Positions 22,347 to 34,572 of a stretch of 64,000 nucleotides of DNA are shown here, piece after piece. Numbering within the stretch: position 1 is the first letter of the stretch; each line of letters opens with the position of its first letter. The stretch is from NCBI GenBank assembly GCA_037043455.1, contig JAWPHD010000003.1, forward strand, positions 744,001-808,000, written 5' to 3'. The position numbers were made by a program, and so were the translations under genes. Under the pieces are notes generated by a model. That model saw only the letters and a list, made by a program, of their open reading frames with translations, did not search any database and had not been told where the DNA came from. The stretch is from Cyrtodaria siliqua (Eukaryota > Mollusca > Bivalvia > Adapedonta > Hiatellidae).

Positions 22347-22500
22347 ATAAAAAAGAGTATGATAATGGACCTTTGGAAACGGCCGAACACGACACATACA
22401 CAATATTGCAGTCTCGGTTTGGTTGAGACTGTACATGAACGGTAGTGAAATATGCTAGCTATCGCTCACGCGTTCTAGGCCCGGGTTGAGCAGAACCCAA
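22347..22500 (-). repeat. R1 hairpin repeat, minus sense
   Basis: Reverse complement of the window-start repeat: GAGTATGATAATGGACC, GGAAACGGCCGAACACGACA, then the stem GCAGTCTC/GAGACTG and TAGCTATCGCTCACGC. It continues to a CCCGGGTTGAGCAGAACC block also found at 28 kb and 37 kb. Confidence 0.8.
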
Positions 22501-22690
22501 TATTAATCAAATCAATAGTACATAATTTTAGCCATCCCGATGATGGCATGCATATAGCGGTGGACATAGAGATTTTCCTCCCTCATGTCAAGCGGCGTAT
22601 AGTCCCAGTATCTAACAAAATACTATGCCCCGAAGAGCGAAATAAACAAAATGGAATTTAGTTGGGAGCAGCGGTTATGAAGCCTGCCTA
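22501..22690 (+). repeat. R1-flanking block shared with 37160-37372
   Basis: CTATGCCCCGAAGAGCGAAA and GTTGGGAGCAGCGGTTATGA recur at 37303-37350 in the same orientation and same distance from R1. Confidence 0.7.
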
Positions 22691-22867
22691 TCATAAGTAA
22701 CAGCTAAAAGACTAAATTAAAAAGCAGACAACATATCCTATGAGTGGTTATTTTGTAATGTTGAAAGGTTATTGTTTCTCTCGCTGAAATGATGTTTTCG
22801 TAAACCAGTCTACTGAAATGTAACATTTAGTCATTATTATTATATGTATATTAGCGATGAAACATTC

Positions 22868-22932
22868 ACTGGCCACAGTAGAGCAGTTGACTAAGGCGTC
22901 ATGTTAGTGCATGGGAAGGGATGGTTCAAGCC
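22868..22932 (+). repeat. tRNA-Leu-like SINE head
   Basis: AGTAGAGCAGTTGACTAAGG (A box) is followed by GGATGGTTCAAGCC (B box). Stem pairing is partial. The A-box half recurs at 16028. Confidence 0.5.
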
Positions 22933-23640
22933 TGCTGATTTCCATTTTTTGTTTTAATTTTTATATTTTCATGGTTTTCATTATTGCTAATGGTAAAGTA
23001 GCAACAGTTCCTTTACATTTTTCACTTTTTACACATGGTAACAGTGAACAGTTTATATGTGTTGCAATGCACACACTAACGCACACGTATCCCTTACATG
23101 TAAACAATTGTATTTCTGACATTTCTGTGTTGATATGTACTTCCAGCACGTCGTTTTACAAGGGGAATTGTAATCAATCTGTAAGGCATGTCAAGGTATT
23201 TGAACAGAAAGAAGCGAGGTCGCCCACATTGATTCAAAATGCTTGGTAGGAAAATAAAATGTTTCGTAAAAGTCGGGAAGAATGTAAGAAAAAACGGTCG
23301 TGGTGTGTTTATGTCTCCGTGACAACATTTATTGTTTTAAATATTGTCTTAACACCCGTGACTTGATGTCTCTCGGCAGCTATTTTACGCTTGCGTAAAA
23401 CCTTGCTTGTAATGTACTGTAGTAAGCATTATGTTATTATGTTTGATCATATGCATCGTCTACCTTCGTTACTTCACCGAATGATGTCATGTCTAATCAA
23501 TAGTGATTGGTGTGCAGTTGAGATAGGAATGCTAGAGGCATACAGGAAGTAAATCACTTTGGTATTCATGCCTGGTGTAGTCGAAAGGAGTTCCCAAATA
23601 ATCAGTCCTTAACTTATATATGATAAAAGGCATTTGTGAG
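22933..23640. other. Unassigned stretch with one diverged repeat
   Basis: 23445-23540 (TTGATCATATGCATCGTCTA, GATGTCATGTCTAAT) resembles 57365-57450. Open frames near 22911-23249 show no domain. Confidence 0.45.
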
Positions 23641-23644
23641 TATT

Positions 23645-23955
23645 TAATGCCTGTTTTTCTTGCTGAAATGACTTTATTGACTTGTTTGTGAGAGCTAAGA
23701 ACCATTTGCATCGTTGTATGATGATTTTATTTATCAACTTGAAAAAACTGGACTCTCATCGCCGCTGGTTCGAGTCCCACTGTAGCTCTACTTGTACGTG
23801 AGGAAGTTTCGATTCTTACGTATAACTGGAGGCATACAGTACTGATTCTTCTACCCAGGAATCCATGAGTGTTCTGCCTCACCCACTAAAAATCGACCGC
23901 CACACATAGTACTAAATGCGATTGAAATGCCGTTAACAACATACAAACATGCAAA
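23645..23955 (+). mobile_element. tRNA-derived SINE
   Basis: A B-box-like CTGGTTCGAGTCCC (23765-23778) is followed by a central region containing CTACCCAGGAATCCATGAGT and CTGCCTCACCCACTAAA. A 3' tail AAATGCCGTTAACAAC and an ACAAAC-rich end follow. The D2 copy is at about 39828-40115. Such tails ending in a CCGTTAAC or CGGCGTTAAAC block are typical of mollusc SINEs, as I recall. The A box is degenerate. Confidence 0.6.
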
Positions 23956-23959
23956 CAAA

Positions 23960-25090
23960 TTAAACATATTGCACAAGTCACTCTTCTATGCTTGGTGAAA
24001 ATAAAGATCTCCTACATCCTCTCTATCGAAGTGTTTGAACACGGTCCTGTAACTTGGCTGCAACAACCTCTAATGCATGTGATATTGTCAGTGTCAGTCA
24101 ATAAAGTAAATCCATCCAATGATCAATCAAGTCACAATGTAGGTGGTATCAACATGGCATTATTAAAATCACATGAAAATCCATTGGCGGTAAACATATA
24201 CAAATAAGGCCATTTTCGCTGACATCAACTTCAAACGGAGTTCTATAGTAGAAAGGTAGATGCTGTTTAGACCATGTGACGTTGACTGCTGTTGAGTAAC
24301 ACCTACGAACAGTTAAAGGGGGAGGGACACACGACAATATTGAGTTACAAACATATTAAAGAGAAACATATTAAAGGGGCATACCGCAATAATTATATAA
24401 TTGAGGTGGTCTGTTTACACATCAAAATATATGTATTTTTTTAATTTTGATCATTCTTTACCCCTTGTTTTAATAAAATGGAATGTGCTTTTTGTATTCA
24501 ATACGAAGGGTGTAGTTTTCCTAAAACTAGAAAAAGTTTTGAAAATACGTAAAAGGAAAATACTTTAAATTGCATTGTGAAAAACCATATATACTAGATC
24601 TAGGAAAAAGGAAACGAAGCTTTGTATTAATAATCAAATATCTTGTCTTGCATCAAATGTCTTGACGTGCATTTAATTAAAAACTTTAATTGTATGTCAG
24701 TACACAGTATTTAGGTCTGATATTAATATTCCACTAGTTGTGTGATCCCGAGTGTCAAATAAACATTCATAAGCAGATCCAGTCGTTTTACGTCATATAA
24801 CGCGGGCAGCATGTACTAACAGCATATTCAGTAAGAACTAGTCCTGGCAAGTATTCGGTTGTTATGAGTACCCCTTATGTTCACGGTGGTTTCACGACGG
24901 TTACACGGCTATTTTTGCTGGAGTGCGGAAGCGCTGACTTAGGTACTTGAGACGAAAATACGCGCCATCTTGACGTGACGTAACACCTGGACAATGCAGT
25001 CTCTCTCAGACTTTGAAATAATCGTGTTATAGTGCATGTACGTCAAGATGGACTGACACCATAAGCTGCTAAATTCCGTTCAACAGCTAT
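23960..25090 (+). repeat. Unit A, truncated copy A4, within D1
   Basis: Matches 40120-41550 closely and 4170-4520 more weakly (TCTCTATCGAAGTGTTTGAACACGG-type block, TTGGCTGCAACAACC, AGGTAGATGCTGTTTA). It ends at AATTCCGTTCAACAGCT, where a tRNA-like element begins. Confidence 0.75.
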
Positions 25091-25216
25091 CTGACGCCGT
25101 AGCACCAGTACTAAGTAATGCAGATAAAGTGTCTTGCATATGACAATGGCGGGAATCGAACCCACGTCTTTTGAATCATGGGTCCAACACTCTACCACTA
25201 GACCACAGCGCTCCAC
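25091..25216 (-). repeat. tRNA-like SINE, anticodon-like CAT
   Basis: On the minus strand GGTCTAGTGGTAGAGTG (A box) and GTGGGTTCGATTCCCGC (T arm) flank an anticodon stem TTGGA/TTCAA with loop CCCATGA. The T arm is complete. The acceptor stem matches at only about five of seven positions, and loop position 33 is C rather than T, so a working tRNA is unlikely. D2 lacks this segment. Confidence 0.6.
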
Positions 25217-25249
25217 TATTGTTGTTCATGTGAGAGTTGTATTTTCTAA

Positions 25250-25935
25250 AAACAATTTTTTTTGTTTAAATATTTTTTTCTTAGCTTTTTACAGTCTTTA
25301 TCAAACCACAATTTAGATTTAAACTGTTTAGTAGTTATTTTTCTGTTTAATGAGATTACAATTTTTAGCAACATTAACAATGATACGTGTAACATTTTCT
25401 GTTAACATGTTAACAACATGATCATCATATGGCTTATTTTCTTGAACAACCGATAATTCGTCAAGTAACTCTTGAATCTGGTTGTTATCAAAACCATTTT
25501 TAAAGTTTATACCAAAATCATGAGAAGACAACATATCAATACTTTTAATTAAATATTCATTCATTATATAATCTCTTCCTACATATTTTTCTCTTTTAAA
25601 AAGTTTTACCGCGTCTAAAATGTCTAGTTAATATGTGTTTGTTTAGTTTTTAAAATTATGATTATTACAGAATTCCTCTGCATTCGTTTTGAAATAAAAA
25701 ATTATCATTACCTGACTCCGAAAAAATATTTATTTAACTCATCAAGGGATATAGCATTCACAAACTGTTTTTCTTTTATTTTAAAACATTTCCAAAACTC
25801 TTTTGGTTTGGCTTTCTTTAAATGTTCAGTGTCAGATATTTTTTCCAATTTAAACCTATTTTGTTTTTACGATAAAGTAGTTTATATTGTTTCTTCGATT
25901 TACAAAACTGTTCCCAATACTATAGCTAGTCCTTA
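25250..25935 (-). pseudogene. Non-LTR retrotransposon ORF2 linker fragments, scrambled
   Basis: Minus-strand frames contain KISDTEHLKKAKPKEFWKCF and SLDELNKYFF (25700-25860), and a 78-codon frame (25328-25564) ending RIIVNVAKNCNLI. After a stop the sequence gives KLWFDKDCKKLRKKYLNKK. Blocks such as WFD-[EK]-[DE]-C-K-x-L-R-K and AKPK-x-FW are typical of the stretch between endonuclease and reverse transcriptase in CR1-like LINEs. In an intact element the WFDKDCK block should precede the FWK block. Here the order is reversed, so the copy is rearranged. No endonuclease or RT catalytic motif is present. Confidence 0.5.
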
Positions 25936-26886
25936 GCCGAATAAATACATGTATGCTTCTCAACAAAACTTTATTGTCTGCTGGCATTCTACATCAAATC
26001 ATTCAGCTTGTTTCACAAACTGTTTATCAGAAAAACATGCTTTGTATTTATTGTAAACTTTTCAAGAAATAACGGATCTACAAATAAAGACATCGTAATA
26101 TGTTGTAGATGAATATTCAAAAGGTGCAGTAAGGAAAATTTGCCCCATTGCCCGTTTTATTTATTTAATTGTTTATAAAAACAGATTGGTCTGGTAAAAT
26201 TAACGACTCGGGGAGTTTTTTTGTTTTTTGTGTATAAATCGTTTATAATAATTCATATGCCGTTTAAAGCTACAGACGCTATACTTAAACAGATACTAAC
26301 TCATGAATAGGAATGAGTCACGGGTGAAGTCGTTTCAATTCGACGAACACCAAAAATGTCGGTATATAAGCCAGAAGTCGATACGTAGACTATGCCATTT
26401 TATATAAAAAGAAAAGGAAAAAAAAAGGAACCGAACGTTACTTGATCCAGAGAACTTGCGGTCTTATGTATTCTTTAATTAATTGAATGATTTATTATTT
26501 GAATTAATTCTAAATTAATTTGTATTACCACTACACCGCGGAGACTTGTTGGTACGTGTTAGCATTTCTAACACTAAAAGGCATTTCTCGATAACTAGCG
26601 CACACACGCTCACGAACTTATGAACCGCGAAATAAAAAAGATAAAACTCAATTTTAGACGGAAGCTTAGTTAAACTGATAATATATAATATTCCATCACG
26701 CAAGGTTAGATCTAATTTACATGTTCGATAAGATCAACTATATTATGATACATACTGAGAGGTGTTAGACATTTTTTCATCATATTGAAATCAATAAAAT
26801 AACTTAAAATAAAACAGATCTCCTTCTATCCTTTAAATATATATTTACCAAAGTATAGATACGAGCAAAACTTTGCGATGTTCCAT

Positions 26887-26890
<4 letters not shown>
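25936..26890. other. Unassigned AT-rich stretch
   Basis: No gene or repeat recognised. A poly-purine run lies near 26405-26435. Confidence 0.5.

Positions 26891-26958
<68 letters not shown>
26891..26958 (+). repeat. CT microsatellite, 34 units
   Basis: An uninterrupted CT run. It makes an artificial arginine-glutamate open frame on the minus strand. The inverted duplicate at 16.9 kb lacks it. Confidence 0.95.
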
Positions 26959-26961
<3 letters not shown>

Positions 26962-27000
26962 GAATGTCCCTACACAACGGAAATGCCAATGAATGATTCC

Positions 27001-27235
27001 ACCTGTAAGACGTCATAACGTTACACTGGTGTATCAATGTTGGTGCCACCAGTAAGACGTCATAACGTTACACTGGTGTATCAATGTTGGTGCCACCTGT
27101 AAGACGTCATAACGTTACACTGGTGTATCAATGTTGGTGCCACCTGTAAGACGTCATAACGTTACACTGGTGTATCAATGTTGGTGCCACCAGTAAGACG
27201 ACATAACGTTACACAGGTGTATCAATGTTGGTACC
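27001..27235 (+). repeat. 47-bp minisatellite, five units
   Basis: Units start at 27001, 27048, 27095, 27142 and 27189. Each begins ACCTGTAAGACGTCATAACG or ACCAGTAAGACG, and the units differ at only a few bases. The inverted duplicate near 16850-16900 has one diverged unit. Confidence 0.9.
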
Positions 27236-27925
27236 ATGCTTCATTAAAAGCAAAGTGCTATATACATTTCAAAATTCAAGATAAATTAGAATTCTTCATT
27301 TCTGCCGTCAACTGGTTACTATGACAACGTAGAGTAGACAGTTGTAAATATGCATTGGAAAGTAAACCGACATGCTTACATATGAAATGTTGATGTATAA
27401 TTTCAATCGATGATCGCAAAAATAAATTGTCCACAAGTCTGTGTTATTTGTTATCAACCACAGTTCGACTAGAATATTTCTTTTGTATGTCGATGTTTTG
27501 TTTGGTATTTAACGTATACAGTAAATCGATAACGTATTTTCATTTTCTAAGGAGGATTGTAGGAAATGTGAGACGGTGTTAATACGATATTGTTTATGTC
27601 AAACTTTTATCGTACGTTTTAAAGCGTCGTCACTTTGAAAATATAAAAAAAAAAAATACCTTTTTCTCTAGTTTGTTTCAAAGAATTCATTCGAATCAAT
27701 AACATATTCTATGAATTAACACCTAATCAAACATTACAAAAATTGCTAGTTCCACCAACAAAAGCATGCCGATTCATACATTTAGTAACCTAGTCTGGCA
27801 AATGTTTATACAATATTACGTATTGTGAATTGCACCTACAAAATAAGCATGTCCAGTGATGTGGTATTGTAAATTGCATTGACAAAAACATGTGCAATAA
27901 TACAATGCAGTATTACCGCCATAGG
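27236..27925 (-). repeat. Inverted duplicate of 16187-16850
   Basis: See 16187-16945. Landmarks are GTCAACTGGTTACTATGACA, AAAGCATGCCGATTCATACA and ATACAATGCAGTATTACCG. No gene. Confidence 0.8.
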
Positions 27926-27984
27926 CATGCCATCTTCGGGATGGTTAAAATTATTTACTATTGATTTTATGAATATTGAGTTCT

Positions 27985-28255
27985 GCTCAACCCGGGGCTA
28001 GAGGGCGTGAGCGGTAGCTAGCATATTTCACTACCGTTCATGAACAGTCTCAACCAAACCGAGATTGCAATATTTTGGATGTGTCGTGTTCGGCCGTTTC
28101 CAAAGGTTCATTATCATACTCTTTTACAAGTGGCACAGACAAAATGATGTGTAATAGTAAGAATTGCAAATGTAGATATAAATCGAACAGGAAAAGCAGT
28201 ATTCACGGACGACAGTCAACCACAAACACACAGAGAAACACAGAACAAATTTAAA
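27985..28255 (+). repeat. R1 hairpin repeat plus PT start
   Basis: Same orientation and content as 1-232: AGCGGTAGCTAGCATATTTC, the CAGTCTC stem with a slightly changed partner (GAGATTG), GTGTCGTGTTCGGCCGTTTC. It continues straight into the PT module. Confidence 0.85.
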
Positions 28256-28680
28256 GATGATTAAAATGCCAAATTAGACATCACAAACACAAAAGGTTTA
28301 ACAATAGGGCTACCGCCTTGGAACGGTTAGTGGCAAAAAAGGCCGCTTGGGGTTTAAACCAGTTTCTAGAGTGCACCAAACCTCACACTTACCCTACTTC
28401 AACCCAATTAAACGTGACAGTGTAAATAAAAAAATCCCCGCCATGATCTAATCTCTAACCAACAAGGCAGCATTAATAGCAATATAAGTAAAACAGAAAG
28501 ATGCTCGTGTATATATAACTACAAAATAACAATAGCCTATAAAGGCACAAAAAAGGTTGTTCCGACGAAAGCGTGTATAATGATCCGTATTGCCTGTTGC
28601 TTCGACAAACCAACAACAATGTTTTGTATAACGTGCATTATTGTTATAAGCTGTCACAAATAATAAGTTGATGACTCAGA
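28256..28680 (-). repeat. PT module, minus sense, uninterrupted copy
   Basis: Includes GGCTACCGCCTTGGAACGG, GTGCACCAAACCTCACACTT and CCGCCATGATCTAATCTC. It is the uninterrupted counterpart of the split copy at 165-1440. Confidence 0.8.
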
Positions 28681-30055
28681 TCTGGGTAAATTTGTAATAA
28701 ATAAAATAGTTTCAGTTAATAAACTTGCGTTACAGGATTAACTCAACCAATCAATATCGTTCCAGGTTGTATTACACGTGTGTCATACAATAGAATATTA
28801 AATGGGTGATATGTGATAAATCATATTTTGTTATAAGAGTCATGTTAGGAAGCAGAGTGTCTACACGCTCTATTGGATCTTTTGTGTACGACTTATGATG
28901 GAAAATCATATTGATCCATTACAATGTAATACTGTATGCATTGATGTTTGGCTTATATGCCGACGTTTTGGATGTTAGTTCAACTGATCCGTCTTCACCC
29001 GGGAATCATTCATATTCCTGAGTCAGTACCATTTAAAGTATAGCTTGTACAGCTTTGAAAACAAAAACAAATGATGTGGTTTCTGTCTGTAAAATATATT
29101 GCTTTTTGTACAAGATGGTTCGTTGACACTATTTGCTCCATTCAGGTTCTCAGTTATATACCATGATATACAAAATTTGCATTATTGACCCGTTTGCTTG
29201 AACATGTATTCCACTAGACACTCTCCTATGCTTGGGGGAAATACAAATCTACTACTAGTATATCACCTCGATCGAAGGTGTTTGAACACGGTCTTCTAAC
29301 TTGGCTGTAGCAATCTCTAATGCCTGCAATATCTGTATTAGTCTGGCAATAACGTAATCCGTCCAATGCTCAATCAAGGCACACTGTTTGCTCTGCAAAT
29401 AGGTGGAATAAACAAGACATTATTAAAATCCCATGAAAATCCATTCGCGATAAGCAAATACAAATAAGGCCATTTTTCACTGACATCTACTTCAATCGGA
29501 GGTGTATTGCAGAATGGTAGATGCTGTTTAAAATATGTGACTGTGACTGCTATTGAGAGAAAGTTACGAATAGGTAAAAGGAGGGACACACAATCATAAT
29601 GAGTTCCAGACTGTTTAAAGGGACATACCGCAATATTAATCAACAACTGATAGTCACACAAGGCAATATCGCGGTGGTCTGTTTATACATTTTCCCTCAT
29701 CAAAACTAACCATTATTTTTTTTGTCCTTCTTAACCACATTTGGTGTATTTGTTCTGTGTTAAATACTATAAATACTAAGGGTGTAGATTTTCTAAAATT
29801 AGAAACAAGTTATGGAACAAAAAGAAAATATTTTCAATTTAATTATCTATTATAAAGTAGTAAAATTACCTCTGTAATTCATGGTGCCTTAAGTAAGAAT
29901 ACCATGTGTAAAATTTAAATGATTTATGTTTATTGCGTTATTTCCCTTTTAGAAATCCGTTATTTTGAAACCTATATCAGGTTTATCCTCACTAAACATG
30001 CTGAAAGCATTACGTGGTCCCACCTTAATTCCTTTAAGCGAAGAGAAAGCTTATA

Positions 30056-30538
30056 CACTCAAGTGATATGAAAACGCAACACGGGAATTTCCGCTATATA
30101 TTGTATGTACAATATGCTGCTTTTAATCGAATGGTACATGGCTAAGTAAGACCTTTCCTTTTGGAAAAAATACTAAAACAACAAATAATACAGCAAATAG
30201 TATTCCTTCAATGTTTCATTATTCACAGAGTACGCGTTTGGCTCAATCATGTGAGCAAACTTAGGATGCAACATTTTGCAAACTATTTACGTTAAATACA
30301 GTACTGAACTACCTCAATTTTTCAAAAAGCTACTTCAACATTGATGAAGTTCTTGTTACAAAGTGTAGTGTGATTAAAACGTCTACAACATCTCAGTTGT
30401 GTCCTTTCTCTAGTTAACTGCAACTTTCTTTTTAAAAAACATCTTGGGATTTCTTTGGAATATCATGTGCAATTAATTGTGTAGTATATACAATATATAG
30501 CGGAAATTCCCGTGTTGCGTTTTCATATCACTTGAGTG
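30056..30538. mobile_element. MITE with 51-bp perfect TIRs and TA target duplication
   Basis: The element begins CACTCAAGTGATATGAAAAC and its other end is the exact reverse complement for 51 bp. TA flanks both sides (30054-30055 and 30539-30540). A1 has the empty site at about 4990-5000, with a single TA between matching flanks. The 483-bp length, no coding frame and TA duplication indicate a non-autonomous Tc1/mariner-type MITE. The perfect TIRs point to recent insertion, after A1 and A2 separated. Confidence 0.9.
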
Positions 30539-32341
30539 TATGAGTAGGATTTTATAACGGATATTTCGATAATAAAACACGTTTAAATATATGTTTTACT
30601 AAAAGAAGCGATAACCTGTTTAAAATTACCTATTAAATGTTTTAATTTTACACAATACGCAGACATTTTAAGCCGACATTAAAGCTTTATTTCATACCCC
30701 AGCCAACCTTGTTTTCGCTTTTTAGAGAAGGGGTTGGATGGGGTATGAAAGTTAATACGCGGACCACGTAATGATCATGGAAATAATCTAGATTTCAAAG
30801 TAGGTTTTGGTATTCCCGTGTATCATTTCATTGTCGATTGTTCATAAAATGTGTGATTCATATTTCCATGTATGCTAGAAATATAGAAGGACATAAAGTA
30901 TTGTTTTGACATTTTAAAACCAATTCGAAACTTATAACATTGACCAAGCGTCAAGTTCATAATACTACTTAGAAAAGCAGCTCACGTCGAACACGACTTG
31001 AACATGACTATGACACGACCTAAAATGCAGTTAACTTAATTTAGTTGTTTCATATTAAGCGCAAGTCGAAGAATACGTTCTTCACATCTAACAGTAGTTT
31101 TCAAATTAAAAAATATACAACGTTGTTAATTGTGGATTCTGGATGAAAGCAATAATTGAATTTCATACTCGCTTAAAGTTTAGCTAGATTTCATACGCGG
31201 ATCCAGGATTTTTGGGGATAGTTGTGTGGTGCAACGTAAATATCCTTACTTTAAGCGCTGCTGGGAAAGGCCAGTCCAGTAGAGTTTATGTCATTACACT
31301 CCATTTTCCGGAAACATCTTGCTGACAGACTAACTTAAGAAAATGGCTTCCGATGTTTACTAAAATCTATTTGAAAGATAAGGTCTCTGATGTGTGAAAA
31401 TGGCGCATGTGTTACGGAGTGTTTGCTCTTGATAATGTCAGGATAATGTTGAGCTCGTTTACACAACTGCTTTTGTAATCGGCTTCATGGGCGTAGGTGT
31501 GTCTAAATCAGTGTGTAGACGCAAGGTTTAGGGGGTCCGAGGGCATGCCGTCCTCTGAGTCTTTTTTAGAAGGAAGCATTCTGCCGGTATTTAAAGCAGC
31601 AAACAATATGTTTTTAACCTGCGATTTCAAACTTTTTTAATCTCCGATTTCGCAACTAAAACATCGGAACAGAGCAAAATAACATATATTAATATGACTA
31701 TTTGCTTTCTGAAAATCATTCGAAGGTTTGTACAATCATAGTGTGTTTGGTTCCGAAAGACCGCGAGCAAAAACAGTTCGACTTTTATTTTCTGAAAAGA
31801 CCACGAGTAAAAATTGGTAAGAGCTGACCATAACCGTACACTTCTCAGATTTTATTGCATTTTTGGCATTTTATTGTTTGATTTCTGGGGACAATGTTTT
31901 AGCACGTGCCTACAGTGCCTATAGGCAGCTACGCCACCGGGCTTCCAATGTATAACAATTTTTTTTTGAAGATTTTGAGATCTCGAATGAGTTAAACAGA
32001 TAGCAAATTTATGCATGAGTTATTGATTTATTACCCTTGAATATGATAAAATAAAAATAGTTGCACATTAACTGCTGTAAACGGATTCTGATAACCGTCA
32101 AATGTTTGTATTCTAGAGCTTGTTTCAATAAGATCTCTGATGAGTTCGCCAATAAGCAAAAATCTCCTATTTGCCTGGCATAATTGTTGCCTTCGATTAC
32201 CTCAAAATAAAGAATTTTAGCTTGTTTACACATTTATTTTGGTAAACTGCTTCTTATTTGCATGTTTTAGTCATATATGAAATAAAAATATGGGGGCGTA
32301 ATTCGGCCTAATTCCCTTTGTCAAAAAGTATGGTTTCATTG

Positions 32342-34572
32342 TTATCTCGCCCACATAGTGGTTAGCGAGACACAGCAGTCACTTTTCCGGCGGCGGCGGC
32401 CACATTTTAAATAACTATATCTCAACAACCGCTGCTTGAATTTTTCTGAAACTTTGTCAGATGCTTTGTTGGGTCAAGGGACATAACGTAATGCCAAAAT
32501 TACCAAGGTCAAAGTAATATTTTGCGTTATTTTCCCGAAACGTAACCTTGGCTAGGTAACTTAACCTTGGTTAAGTAACTTAACCTCAGTTGACTGTATG
32601 TGATTGCCTCATTTTCTTTGTTTGATACTTGATCATATGTATTGTTGGCATTGGTGGACATCACCGAATGACAAAAATTACCAATGTCAGGGTCATATTT
32701 TGCTTATTTTTCTCCAACTAACCTTTTTTAGGTAACTTTACCTTGGTTAGGTAACTTAACCTCAGTTAACTTTATGTGATTGCCTAACTTTATATCTTTG
32801 ATACTTGGTCATATGTATGGTTGGCATTTGTGAACATTGCTGAACGACAAAAAAATACCAAGGCAAAGGTCATATTTTTCCTTATTTACCCTAAACATCA
32901 GTTTGGTTATGTTACTTAACTGTATTGTCTCACTTTATGTCTTTGATACTTGGTCATATGTATTGTTGTTATACCCTCGCTTAACGAAGTTTAGGGGTAT
33001 CCTGGTTTCCTGGTTTCACCTTGTCCGTCAGTCTGTCTGTAGACGCAACATTGTCCGCTCCATAACTCCTCTGAAGCAAATCTCACAAAACGTCATGCGC
33101 GGACTGCCTGTCATAAGAGGATGACCCCCAATTGATTTTGAGGTCAGTAGGTCAACGGTCAACGTCACCATGACGTAATAATGAAAAAAAAATTTCACTC
33201 CATAACTCCTCTTTCATTGAAGCAAATATTATGAAACTTCACATATGAACTGACTGCGGTAAGCGGATAATCTCTTTTGATTTTGAGTTTAGTAGGTCAA
33301 AGGTCAAGGTCACCAGGACCCGATAATTAAAAATCTTGTCCGCATCATAACTCCGCTCCCCTTGAAGCAAATCCCATTAAACTTCATTAGTTAACTGTAT
33401 GTGTTTGAGAGGACAACCTATTTTGATTTGAGGTCAGTAGGTCAATGTTCAAAGTCACCAGCACCTGATTATGAAAAACATTGTCCGCTCCATAACTCCT
33501 CTCTTCCCGAGGCAAATCCCATGAAACTTCATCGGTGAACTGCATGGAATGAGAGGACAAGCCCTATTGATTTGAGGTCATTAGGTCAACAGTCAAGGAC
33601 ACCTGCACCCGACAATGAAAATCATTTTCCGCTCCATAACTCCTTTTCCCTGAGGCAAATCTCATGAAACTTTATAGGTGAACCTCATATGGTGAGAGAA
33701 CAACCTCTATTGATTTTGAGGTCAGTCGGTCAAACAAAGGCCGAGGTCGACGGGACACGATTATGAAAAACATTGTTCGCTCCATAACTCCTCTCTTCCA
33801 GAAGCAAATCTCATGAAACTTCTAGGCGAACTGTCCGTGGTGGAAAGATGATCCCCATTAAATTCGAGGTCAGTAGATCGAAGGTCAAGGTTACCATGAC
33901 CAGATAATGAAATATATTGTCCGCTCCATAACTATTCTCTCCCTGAAGCAAATCTCATGAAACTTAATAGGTATACTGTCTGTGATGAAATGATGGCCTC
34001 TATTGGTTTTGAGGTCAGTAGGTCACAGGTCAAGGCCACCATTACCTGATCATGAACATCCCATTCCTATTAATCTTTACTCAAACAGTAGGGTGGGGAA
34101 TGGTGAAAAATTGTAGTGGGGGTATATTTGTCGCCTTTAAAAGGTTACAGCTCTAGTTGGCATTGGTGGACATCGCTGGATGACAAACAATACCAAGGTC
34201 AATGTCATATTTTGCGTTATTTCCCCCAAAGTTAACCTTAGTTACGTAACAACCTTAGTTAGGTAACTTAACTTCAGTTAACTTTATGATTGCTTGACTT
34301 TATGTCTTTAATACTTGGTCATACGTATTGTTGGCATTGGTTGACATCGCTGAACGACATAAAATACCAAGTGCAAGGTCATATTTTTCATTATTTTCCC
34401 ACAACTACACCCTGGTTATACCACTCAACCTCAATAACATAACTTCTTATGATTAGTTCGCTTTTATTTGTTTGATACTTGGTCATATGAAGTGTTGTCT
34501 TTGGTGGACATCATTTAAGCACAAATGTAATAAAATATGTCATATGCGGTTTGCCGCGGTGGGCGAGACGCC
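32342..34572 (+). mobile_element. Element E1, A2 copy, interrupted by E2
   Basis: Same ends and internal about 185-bp units as in A1. The left end reads TATCTCGCCCACATAGTGG and the right end CGGTGGGCGAGACG. Confidence 0.7.
32969..34156 (+). mobile_element. Element E2, A2 copy, seven about 145-bp units
   Basis: Begins TTATACCCTCGCTTAACGAA. CCATAACTCC-type unit starts lie near 33060, 33201, 33346, 33490, 33634, 33781 and 33927. The end is near GTGGGGGTATA. One unit more than A1. Confidence 0.75.

Noticed and set aside
25137..25212. tRNA-Met gene
   Set aside because: The acceptor stem is only partly paired and base 33 is C. It ends at an element boundary absent from D2, so it is a SINE head.
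26804..27049. Arginine-glutamate repeat protein
   Set aside because: Produced by the CT microsatellite read on the minus strand.
27001..27235. CRISPR-like array
   Set aside because: The 47-bp units are head to tail with no spacers, so it is a minisatellite.
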